Below are positions 43,855 to 51,244 of a stretch of 64,000 nucleotides of DNA, piece after piece. Numbering within the stretch: position 1 is the first letter of the stretch; each line of letters starts with the position of its first letter. Where the stretch lies: assembly GCF_900129025.1 (NCBI RefSeq), contig NZ_FQUM01000002.1, positions 310,001 to 374,000 on the forward strand, in the 5' to 3' direction. This DNA comes from Mariniphaga anaerophila. Lineage in GTDB: Bacteria; Bacteroidota; Bacteroidia; Bacteroidales; Prolixibacteraceae. The position numbers and the translations under genes were made by a program. The notes under the pieces are model-generated. The model was not told where the DNA came from and searched no databases. It was given only the letters and a program-made list of their open reading frames with translations.

Positions 43855-43925
43855 TGACGTTGTCAGATGCTTCGCACGCTGACAAGTCGGAAACCTGTCA
43901 ACGTCGTTAGACTTGACAGCGTTTA
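43855..43925 (+). repeat. Repeat A, copy 4
   Basis: This is a shortened copy of module A (about 70 bases, 13 lost between the two hairpins). Both stems are kept, with loop GTTA in the second. Confidence 0.82.
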
Positions 43926-43927
43926 GA

Positions 43928-44074
43928 TAAACGAAGAACGTTTTCGGGCTGAAAGCCCAACTTATTTCAGCCCGGGGCAACGCCTCGGGAATAGGAAGAA
44001 CAACCGACCGTCGCGCCCTGAAGGGGCAGATTAATAAAATTTGTTTTTGTGGGGGGTCCCGTTGTAGTTGTATT
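43928..44074 (+). repeat. Repeat C, copy 2
   Basis: This is module C with the stem CGGGCTGAAA / TTTCAGCCCG, then GCCCTGAAGGGGC and the tail TTTGTTTTTGTGGGGGGTCC leading straight into repeat A copy 5. Confidence 0.85.
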
Positions 44075-44152
44075 TGACGTTGTCAGGTGCTGCGCACGCT
44101 GACAAGTCGAAGTCGTAAACCTGTCAACGTCGCTAGACTTGACAGCGTTGAA
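44075..44152 (+). repeat. Repeat A, copy 5
   Basis: This 78-base copy has loops TGC and GCTA. With repeat C copy 2 it forms a C-A unit that is repeated in tandem immediately downstream. Confidence 0.85.
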
Positions 44153-44160
44153 AACTGAAA

Positions 44161-44305
44161 CGACAGTTCGTTTTCGGGCTGAAAGCCCAACTTATTTCAG
44201 CCCGAAGGCAACGCCTCGGGAACCGGAAGAACAGCCACCCATCACGCCCTGAAAGGGCAGATTAATAAAATTTGTTTTTGTGGGGGTTCCCGTTGTAGTT
44301 GTATT
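44161..44305 (+). repeat. Repeat C, copy 3
   Basis: This is the third module C, with the full 12-bp stem TTCGGGCTGAAA / TTTCAGCCCGAA and the same GTTCCCGTTGTAGTTGTA junction to the following A module as in copy 2. Confidence 0.85.
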
Positions 44306-44366
44306 TGACGTTGTCAGGAGCTACGCACGCTGACAAGTCAACGTCGTAAGACTTGACAGCGTTGAA
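44306..44366 (+). repeat. Repeat A, copy 6 (shortest)
   Basis: This 61-base module A lacks the segment between the hairpins, so that the arms CAAGTC and GACTTG can form a fused stem. The second-hairpin loop is GTAA. Confidence 0.8.
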
Positions 44367-44621
44367 CCGAAAAATATTGGGCGAGAAGCTCTGTCTGAAA
44401 TAACCTACTTCTGCAAAAGCATAAAAGATGCTGTTCAAAAAGTGACATAAATTAGGATGAAACTTTCAATTTATAATCAATTTTGTTTTACTTCCAAACC
44501 TCCCATAAAGAGGGAGGCTTAAAGTCCCCTGCAGGGGATTTAGGGGTGAAAAACTAAATGGATACTTCCAAATTGCAGTTTGATTTCATTCCTAAAAGAT
44601 TTTTGACACAGCCTCTTTTTT
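44367..44621. other. Intergenic stretch with another hairpin repeat
   Basis: No gene is seen. At 44498-44518 CCTCCC pairs with GGGAGG, and at 44524-44537 TCCCCTGCAGGGGA is self-complementary, followed by TTTAGGGG. This resembles another scattered Bacteroidota intergenic repeat. Its copy number here is one. It lies past the 3' end of acs (minus strand) and may contribute to termination. Confidence 0.5.
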
Positions 44622-46547
44622 TTAGCGTTTTACTTCAACTTTGGCTCCGTTTATTATGGTGTCAACAATTCCCGGGTCGAGCAGGGTTGAAGTATCGCCC
44701 AGGTTGGTGGCGTCTCCTTCGCCGATTTTCCGGAGAATGCGCCGCATAATTTTTCCGGAGCGGGTTTTGGGAAGCCCGCTTACAATCTGAATTTTGTCGG
44801 GTTTGGCAATGGGCCCGATGAATTTATTTACGGTTTCCCTGATTTCATTTTCGATGCCGGCCATTTCTCTGTCTGTCAGTTCTTCGCAAATAACGTAAGC
44901 GTAAATGCCAGCGCCTTTAATATCATGAGGGTAACCAACCACTGCCGATTCTACCACTTTGGGATGCTGGTTAATGGCGTCTTCCACCTCAGCCGTTCCG
45001 ATGCGGTGCCCGGAGACGTTAATAACATCGTCGATGCGGCCAATGATGCGGTAGTACCCTTCTTCATCGCGTTTGGCGCCATCGCCCGTAAGGTAAAGGC
45101 CCCGGTACGAAGAGAAGTAGGTGTTGTAACAACGTTGGTGGTCGCCGTAGGTTGTACGCAACATTCCCGGCCACGGAAATTTAATGCACAAAATACCTTC
45201 AACACTGTTCCCTTTCAGCTCATTTCCTTCCGGGTCGACCAAAATGGGCTGGATGCCCGGTAACGGCAGTGTGGCCAGCGACGGTTTTGTGGGGGTGATT
45301 CCGGCCAGTGGCGAAATCATGATTCCACCGGTTTCTGTCTGCCACCAGGTATCCACAATTGGGCATTTGCCTTTTCCAATCATGCTGTGGTACCAGCGCC
45401 ACGCTTCTTCGTTAATGGGTTCGCCAACGGTTCCAAGCACTTTAAGAGAGCTTAAATCGTGGCTTTTTACCCATTCGTCGCCTTGGGCAACCAGCGCGCG
45501 GATTGCTGTAGGCGCGGTGTAAAAATGTGTGACTTTGTATTTGTCAACAATATCCCAGAACCTGCCGGCATCGGGCCACGTTGGTACGCCTTCAAACATA
45601 ATTGAAGTAGCGCCTGCCAGCAACGGCCCGTAAATAATGTAGGAATGACCGGTAACCCAGCCGATGTCTGCGGTGCACCAGTAAACATCGCCGTCGCTGT
45701 ACTGAAATACATTTTTAAATGTGTATTCAGAATAAATCATGTACCCGGCCGTGGAATGCACTACGCCTTTGGGCTTTCCGGTTGAGCCGGATGTGTAAAG
45801 GATAAAAAGCATGTCCTCTGCATCCATCTCTTCTGCTTTGTTTTCAGTACTTGCGTTTTCAATTAAATCGTGCCACCAAACATCGCGGCCTTCTACCCAG
45901 TTAATATGTTCTTCGTTGGTTCGGTGCAGAACAACTGCCTTTTCAACAGTGGGGCAGCTTTGCAGTGCTTCGTCTGCAATATTTTTCAGGTGAATGGATT
46001 TGGCTCCCCTGAAACCACCATCGGATGTGATTAGTATTTTCGATTTTGCGTCGTGAATTCGGTCGGCCAAAGCTGATGCCGAAAAACCGGCAAAAACGAT
46101 GGAATGAACAGCCCCGATTCGGGCGCAGGCAAGCATGGCAATGGCCAGCTCGGGAACCATCGGAAGGTAAATGGCAACCCGGTCTCCTTTTTCAACGCCA
46201 AGGCTTTTTAGGGCATTGGCAAATTGTTTTACTTTATCAAAGAGTTCTTCGTAGGTGAATTTCAATGTGTCTTCATCCGGATTATTGGGCTCCCAGATCA
46301 GCGCTGTCTGGTCTTTCCGCATGAACATGTTCCGTTCAAATATATTTTCGGTGATGTTCAACTTTCCGTTTACAAACCATTTGACATCGGGCGCGCCATC
46401 GCCATCAAATTTCCAGTCGAGAACACGATCCCATTTTTTGCGCCAGTAATAGTTCTCGGCAATGTTGCTCCAAAAGCCTTCGGGGTTGGCAACACTTTCC
46501 TGGTATTTTTGGAAATATTCTGCAAGACTAGTTATTTTATCCACCAT
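44622..46547 (-). CDS. acs: Acetyl-CoA synthetase (AMP-forming)
   Basis: This is a 641-residue ANL-superfamily enzyme converting acetate, ATP and CoA into acetyl-CoA. The AMP-binding motif is ILYTSGSTGKPKGV (~250-263), the acetate-pocket motif is VDTWWQTETGG (~405-415) and the hinge is YLTGDGAKRDEEGYY. The C-terminal catalytic lysine motif LPKTRSGKIMRRILRK (~597-612) is intact. This lysine is the usual target of reversible acetylation, and both a Sir2 deacylase and a GNAT-fused synthetase are near. An inverted repeat sits 21-52 bases upstream of the start. Confidence 0.97.
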   Translation of the reverse strand: MVDKITSLAEYFQKYQESVANPEGFWSNIAENYYWRKKWDRVLDWKFDGDGAPDVKWFVNGKLNITENIFERNMFMRKDQTALIWEPNNPDEDTLKFTYEELFDKVKQFANALKSLGVEKGDRVAIYLPMVPELAIAMLACARIGAVHSIVFAGFSASALADRIHDAKSKILITSDGGFRGAKSIHLKNIADEALQSCPTVEKAVVLHRTNEEHINWVEGRDVWWHDLIENASTENKAEEMDAEDMLFILYTSGSTGKPKGVVHSTAGYMIYSEYTFKNVFQYSDGDVYWCTADIGWVTGHSYIIYGPLLAGATSIMFEGVPTWPDAGRFWDIVDKYKVTHFYTAPTAIRALVAQGDEWVKSHDLSSLKVLGTVGEPINEEAWRWYHSMIGKGKCPIVDTWWQTETGGIMISPLAGITPTKPSLATLPLPGIQPILVDPEGNELKGNSVEGILCIKFPWPGMLRTTYGDHQRCYNTYFSSYRGLYLTGDGAKRDEEGYYRIIGRIDDVINVSGHRIGTAEVEDAINQHPKVVESAVVGYPHDIKGAGIYAYVICEELTDREMAGIENEIRETVNKFIGPIAKPDKIQIVSGLPKTRSGKIMRRILRKIGEGDATNLGDTSTLLDPGIVDTIINGAKVEVKR

Positions 46548-46567
46548 CCTGAATAGATTTAAAAAGT

Positions 46568-46599
46568 TTGACTTAATTTATTAATATAGAATAAGTCAA
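46568..46599 (-). promoter_or_regulatory. Inverted repeat upstream of acs, candidate operator
   Basis: Arms TTGACTTA (46568-46575) and TAAGTCAA (46592-46599) are perfectly complementary and separated by 16 AT-rich bases. The element lies between the acs start codon (46547) and the preceding terminator, where a regulator-binding site would be expected. Confidence 0.45.
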
Positions 46600-46729
46600 T
46601 AGCACGCTGTTTTGTTCGTTAGGGGATGCCAAACTTTTTAAAATGCCGGTTTTTAGTGCTTTTTTTTGATGAGGATTTGGATGTTTTTATCTGCCCTGGT
46701 GGCGGGTGAAATAAAGGAAAACAGAAGCT

Positions 46730-46772
46730 GAAAAAACAATCCCGGGCAATGAATTGAATCGCTGCCTGGGAT
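46730..46772. terminator. Terminator after the thioesterase gene
   Basis: A 10-bp stem with one G-T pair (46739-46748 with 46763-46772) has T-runs on both strands. It lies 32 bases past the minus-strand thioesterase stop and separates that operon from acs. Confidence 0.8.
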
Positions 46773-46803
46773 ATTTTTTTTGTGATACTATTTGCAATTT
46801 TGC

Positions 46804-47163
46804 TCAAATACTATTGAGCGATTTTTTTGCTCCGTTTTCGTCCAGATTGACAAAAGTGATGTGTGTTGAAAAAATAATATCCATATCTGCATGACACTTA
46901 CTTTGGCAATAAACATTTACAAAATACTGAACCGAAGTATTTCCTTCAAGCGATTTTTCAATAACGAATTTTAAAATTGCACCTTTCCGCACACTTCTTT
47001 TAAAGGTGACTTTGTCGAGGCCAACAGTAACAAAACTGCTTCCCGGATATTCGAGAGTTGCCGCAATCCACGCGTATTCATCAATCCATTTTAATAAATG
47101 ACCGCCATACAGATATCCGTTTTGATTGAGGTCTCCCGGTAAAACCAATTTGTAATTTTCCAT
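46804..47163 (-). CDS. Hotdog-fold acyl-CoA thioesterase
   Basis: This is a 119-residue single hotdog domain. The sequence VLPGDLNQNGYLYGGHLLKWIDEYA (split here as PGDLNQNGYLYGG and LLKWIDEYAW, residues ~8-32) matches the YciA/BACH group, with the catalytic Asp/Asn region and the following WIAATLEYPGSSFVTVGLD. Such enzymes hydrolyse acyl-CoA esters to free acid and CoA. It lies 25 bases downstream of a CoA-transferase gene on the same strand, suggesting shared work in balancing acyl-CoA pools. Confidence 0.88.
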   Translation of the reverse strand: MENYKLVLPGDLNQNGYLYGGHLLKWIDEYAWIAATLEYPGSSFVTVGLDKVTFKRSVRKGAILKFVIEKSLEGNTSVQYFVNVYCQSKCHADMDIIFSTHITFVNLDENGAKKSLNSI

Positions 47164-47188
47164 AAAGTTTTAACGAACTAAATTATTT

Positions 47189-48550
47189 TTATTTTTCTAT
47201 TGCTTCATAAGGAACAAATCCTTTGGGGCTTTTGTTGCTCAAAGCTTCTCTGGGTTTGTAAAATTCCGGGCTGTCGTATATTTTTCGCAACAGCATTTCT
47301 TTTGTGTTCGGCTCGGCAAGGTGTGCGATTCCGATGGCATGTTCCGCCAGGTTCAGTCCCATGGGGTTGAATACACCATTTTCGGTGGCAATTACAACCG
47401 GGTCGGCAGCAATTGCAGTGGTTGTAATTCCTTCGGGACACATGTCAATAATTTTTGATATGCCGTTGTTGGTTGTTGATTCCATGGCAATTATTGCGTA
47501 CCCGTTTTTCGATAAAATTGAACCGCGCAGAAAATCGGCCTGGCCACCAATTCCGCTGTAAATTTGCCGTCCTTTTAGCGAGTCTGCCCAGATGTTTCCA
47601 TGAAGGTCAACGCCAATGGCGCTGTTAATGGCCACCATTTTATGTTGTTGCGCAATGCGTAAAACATTGTTGGTGAAATTGCACGGACGGTTTTGTATGG
47701 AACTGTTGTAGTCGAGCCAGTCGTAGCCCGCTTTGTCTTTTGCCAGAAAAATTGAGGAAGTGGAAAAATTGACGTCAGAGAATTTGTTGGTGACAATTTT
47801 TTTCTCAATCAGTTTTTGCATCGAATCGGTAAAAAGTTCCGTGTAAATGCCAATGTCTTTTACTCCTTTGTCGATTACCGCATCTGTAACGGCTTCGGGC
47901 ACTTTCCCGATTCCATATTGCAGCGTGCATCCGTCGGTAATAAACAGCTCGGTAATTAGCCGGCCAATTTTGTGTGCGGTTTCATCCGGCCGCAAATAGG
48001 GAATTACCGGAAGCGGGTAGTCTGTATCAATAAGAAAATCGATGTTCGACTCGTCGATGGTGGTTCCCAATATAAATGGCATTTGTTTGTTGCGTTCGGC
48101 AATTACAATCCCTCCGTTGGCTTTTGCAGTATTAACAGCAGCCTGAATTCCTTCAACCGTTGTTCCGTAGCTGTAATTTCCGCCTTTATCGGGGCCGCTG
48201 ACCTGAATGAAAACGACATTTGGTTTCAGAAAGTTTTTAATCTGAAACGGCACGTTTGAGAGGTGCATCACCTGGTAAGTGGCCATTCCTTCGTTAAGTG
48301 CGTTTCTGGAATACGGCCCGGAAAAAATTACCCGGTGTTTAATCCGCTGGCAGGATTCTTCGCTAAACAATTCCTGGATGTCTCCCAGTAGTAAAATGCT
48401 GATTAACTCAACATCTCTGATTGACGTATCGCTGGCCAGTTGCTTCAGAAGAGTTTGCGGACTTGCGGCATTGCCTCCGGTATATATTACAGAACCGGGT
48501 TTTAAAACTGCTGAATTAACGGCTTCCGATACATGTTTGATGATTTTCAT
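47189..48550 (-). CDS. Acetyl-CoA hydrolase / 4-hydroxybutyrate CoA-transferase family protein
   Basis: This is a 453-residue family I CoA-transferase relative. It starts IKHVSEAVNSAVLKPGSVIY, with the glycine-rich motif FIQVSGPDKGGNYSYG (~110-125). The catalytic glutamate region is DIGIYTELFTDSM (~232-244), and the oxyanion segment is YSGIGGQADFLRGS (~332-345). Substrates in this family include acetyl-, butyryl-, succinyl- and 4-hydroxybutyryl-CoA and cannot be fixed by eye. The thioesterase gene follows 25 bases later. It starts divergently from the polysaccharide operon. Confidence 0.9.
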   Translation of the reverse strand: MKIIKHVSEAVNSAVLKPGSVIYTGGNAASPQTLLKQLASDTSIRDVELISILLLGDIQELFSEESCQRIKHRVIFSGPYSRNALNEGMATYQVMHLSNVPFQIKNFLKPNVVFIQVSGPDKGGNYSYGTTVEGIQAAVNTAKANGGIVIAERNKQMPFILGTTIDESNIDFLIDTDYPLPVIPYLRPDETAHKIGRLITELFITDGCTLQYGIGKVPEAVTDAVIDKGVKDIGIYTELFTDSMQKLIEKKIVTNKFSDVNFSTSSIFLAKDKAGYDWLDYNSSIQNRPCNFTNNVLRIAQQHKMVAINSAIGVDLHGNIWADSLKGRQIYSGIGGQADFLRGSILSKNGYAIIAMESTTNNGISKIIDMCPEGITTTAIAADPVVIATENGVFNPMGLNLAEHAIGIAHLAEPNTKEMLLRKIYDSPEFYKPREALSNKSPKGFVPYEAIEK

Positions 48551-49020
48551 ACCATTAAAATTGTTCGTTATTAACTGTGTCTTTTAAAACGTGCATTTTA
48601 ATCATTAACCTTTAGCGTCAAAAAATTATCATGCGCTTCAATTTTTTTTTGATTTCCATTTTTGCGTCGACAAGTTAAAGCTATTGCATGTAACAGGACA
48701 AGAAAAAAATCATGTTATATTCTCGCGCCTGGTTGTCCCTTGTATGTTTTTAAACAGTATGTGCCTTTGCTTCTTTTTGTTATCGGGATTGACGAAACTT
48801 GTAAAGCGAAAATGATATTTAAAGAAGTATTAAATAGACAAGGCTTGTCTTTCACGTTGTTTTTTTTATATATTGCTACAGAAAATCATCAGATTGTACC
48901 GCTTGTTTTCTACGCTCTGTTAGTTCTATTTCGTGGAGAAAAAGAGAAAATCAAGATTTCTTACAGAAAGCATATTTGAGATTTTTTACCAATAAAACGA
49001 AAATCAATAAATCGGATTTT
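48551..49020. other. Control region between the CoA-transferase gene and the polysaccharide operon
   Basis: This 470-base gap separates two divergent units and should contain both promoters. No convincing gene is seen. One 105-residue frame (48662-48979) has irregular composition and no good start. The clearest local feature is an inverted repeat, AGACAA-GGC-TTGTCT, at 48836-48850. No hybrid two-component regulator or sigma/anti-sigma pair is next to the operon. Confidence 0.5.
48836..48850 (+). promoter_or_regulatory. Short palindrome upstream of the lyase operon
   Basis: AGACAA and TTGTCT are perfect inverted arms around a GGC spacer, about 170 bases before the first lyase start. It could be an operator. 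Nothing beyond symmetry and position supports this. Confidence 0.3.
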
Positions 49021-51234
49021 ATGACTATCAATCTAAAACCAGTAGCCCTGCTTTTTTGCTTGTTGTTAGCCCATTCTGCACAAAGTGACGATTTCGTGTT
49101 GATAAAACAACGCGTATTCCAAAATCTGATGGAAACGCCTGTCGACAAAAATGAGGTGGCAAATCTGCTTAATTCCATTCAGGAAAACGGTACCTGGCCC
49201 GACATCAATTATCAGGATGTGTCGCGCGAGGGATTTCAACACAGCCGCCACTCTGCAAATATTGTAACGCTGGCAAGGGCTTACAACACAAAATCATCCC
49301 GGTTTTTTAAAAGTACGAAAGTGAAGAATGTAGTTGAACTGGCGTTGAAAAACTGGGTGGACCACGATTATATTTGCGACAACTGGTGGCACAACCAGAT
49401 TGGCACCCCAAACAACCTTGTGCATGTGATGCTGCTTATCGGCGATGAGTTGCCGAAAGATTTGGTGGAAAAAGCGCAGCCCATCATTAACCGGGCAAAT
49501 ATTGATGCGCCGGGTGCGCGCCCCGGAGGAGACCGAATTAAAATAGCAGGAATTCAGGCCAAAAATTTGCTTTTTCTCGGAGACCGGGAAACTTTTGACG
49601 AGGTAGTCAGGGTAATCGAAAATGAGATAAAATATGTAGAATGGATCGGACGGAAATATGGATATACATACCGTATTAATAGCAGCGGGTTTGCCAACCG
49701 GTCGGCCGGCGGGCGCGGGATTCAGTACGGAAACAGTTTTCATCATCGGGGCGATGGCGTAAATAATACTCTTTCTTACGGATTGAGTTATGCTGATGCG
49801 TTTGTGGAGTGGGCTGTTTATACGGCAAACACACGGTATTCATTTGCCGATGACAAACAGGAACGGTTGGTCGATTATTTCCTGGATGGAATCTGTAAAA
49901 CTTCCATCTATGGAAAGTTCCCCGATCCGGGAGCAAAAAATCGCAGTGTCTGCCGTCGTGGAACTTTGCGCCCGTACAGCGCCAAAACCGCTGAAAATTT
50001 GTTGCTTGCTACCGCGTATCGAAGAAAAGAGCTGAAGGAAATAGCTGATATCAGAAATCAGGGAATTAAGCCAACTGTTTCCCACGCTACTTTTTTCTGG
50101 AATACCGGACACTTTTCTTACCAGCGTCCCGACTGGTTTACGTCGGTAAGAATGTATTCTACGCGAACGCATAATATGGAAGAACCATACAACAGCGAAG
50201 GATTATTGAACCACCATCGCGGCGACGGGGCCAACCACATTTCCCGCACCGGCGACGAGTATTATGACATTTTTCCGGTGTTTGATTATCAGAAGGTTCC
50301 CGGTGCTACTATTATGCAAAAAGCAGAGCTGCCGGCTCCAAACCAAATTCAGAAACTGGGGCTGACCGATTTTGTGGGAGCAGTTACCGATGGCATTTAC
50401 GGAGCTGTGGCTTTCGATTTTAAAAGCCCGCACGATCCGTTGGTTGCCCGTAAATCCTGGTTTTTTTTCGATGAGGAATACGTGTGTCTCGGCGCAGGAA
50501 TTTCGTGTAAACAGAATCTTCCGGTGGTAACAACTGTTAATCAGTGCCTGCTTCGGGGCGAGGTGGCGCTTTCTTCGCAAAACAAAAAAGTAACCGTTGA
50601 AAAGGGAGAGAAAACATTTGAAAATGTGGACTGGGTTTTTCACGATAGGATAGGGTACGTTTTCCCAAACCCGACAGATGTCGAATTAAAAAACAGCGCT
50701 GCAACCGGCTCTTGGTGGAACATCAGTAAACAAATTTCCACACCGAAAGAAGAAGTTACAGCAGATGTTTTTAAACTTTGGCTGAATCACGGTTCCAGAC
50801 CGTCTGACGCGGCCTATGAGTACATTGTTGTTCCTGCAACATCAATGGAAAAGATGGAAGAGAACCGTTCAAAAAATAATATTACTATTTTAAAGAATAC
50901 TCCCGAAATACAGGCGGTGGAAAATACTAATCTGGAAATTTGTCAGGTTGTGTTTTATAAAGGCGGAGAAATTGAGATTTTCCCGACTGTGAAGCTTTTT
51001 AGTGACAACCCGGGAATTGTGATGTTAAAAATGAAAAACGGAAGCATAACCGAAATCTCGGTAGCTGATCCCAACCGGGAATTGAGCCGGTTCAATTTGT
51101 CTGTTTCCACGAAGATTGAAAAGAGCGGTGAGACTTTTACCGCAAGCTGGAATGAGAATACCCGGATGACACACATTTCCATTGAACTTCCCGGTGGAAA
51201 TTATGCCGGTAGCAGTGCAACTGTCAAACTTTAA
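49021..51234 (+). CDS. Polysaccharide lyase family 8-like enzyme
   Basis: This is a 737-residue secreted lyase of the hyaluronan/chondroitin/xanthan lyase fold. The signal peptide is residues 1-21 (LLFCLLLAHSAQSDD). An all-alpha toroid carries the active-site motifs NWWHNQIGTPNN (121-132), GNSFHHRGDG (238-247) and LSYGLSYAD (~251-259), giving the Asn, His and Tyr needed for beta-elimination next to a uronic acid. Beta-sandwich domains follow (~380-737). The frame opens at a TTG at 48976, but the ATG at 49021 places the signal peptide correctly. It is the first gene of a five-gene operon, with a 10-base gap to the next. Confidence 0.88.
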   Translation: MTINLKPVALLFCLLLAHSAQSDDFVLIKQRVFQNLMETPVDKNEVANLLNSIQENGTWPDINYQDVSREGFQHSRHSANIVTLARAYNTKSSRFFKSTKVKNVVELALKNWVDHDYICDNWWHNQIGTPNNLVHVMLLIGDELPKDLVEKAQPIINRANIDAPGARPGGDRIKIAGIQAKNLLFLGDRETFDEVVRVIENEIKYVEWIGRKYGYTYRINSSGFANRSAGGRGIQYGNSFHHRGDGVNNTLSYGLSYADAFVEWAVYTANTRYSFADDKQERLVDYFLDGICKTSIYGKFPDPGAKNRSVCRRGTLRPYSAKTAENLLLATAYRRKELKEIADIRNQGIKPTVSHATFFWNTGHFSYQRPDWFTSVRMYSTRTHNMEEPYNSEGLLNHHRGDGANHISRTGDEYYDIFPVFDYQKVPGATIMQKAELPAPNQIQKLGLTDFVGAVTDGIYGAVAFDFKSPHDPLVARKSWFFFDEEYVCLGAGISCKQNLPVVTTVNQCLLRGEVALSSQNKKVTVEKGEKTFENVDWVFHDRIGYVFPNPTDVELKNSAATGSWWNISKQISTPKEEVTADVFKLWLNHGSRPSDAAYEYIVVPATSMEKMEENRSKNNITILKNTPEIQAVENTNLEICQVVFYKGGEIEIFPTVKLFSDNPGIVMLKMKNGSITEISVADPNRELSRFNLSVSTKIEKSGETFTASWNENTRMTHISIELPGGNYAGSSATVKL

Positions 51235-51244
51235 AAGCCTTTCA

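Noticed and set aside
41281-44366. CRISPR array
   Set aside because: Repeat units are of three different kinds and 61-220 bases long, with no regular short spacers and no cas genes.
41281-44366. Insertion sequence or transposon
   Set aside because: No transposase reading frame is present, and no terminal inverted repeats or target duplication bracket the whole island. The modules are better described as non-autonomous repeats.
46619-46807. 62-residue minus-strand frame between acs and the thioesterase gene
   Set aside because: It runs through a strong terminator hairpin and has low-complexity Lys/Ser-rich sequence.
48662-48979. 105-residue plus-strand open frame upstream of the PL8-like gene
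   Set aside because: Irregular composition, no good start codon and no recognisable domain. It overlaps the expected promoter region of the lyase operon.
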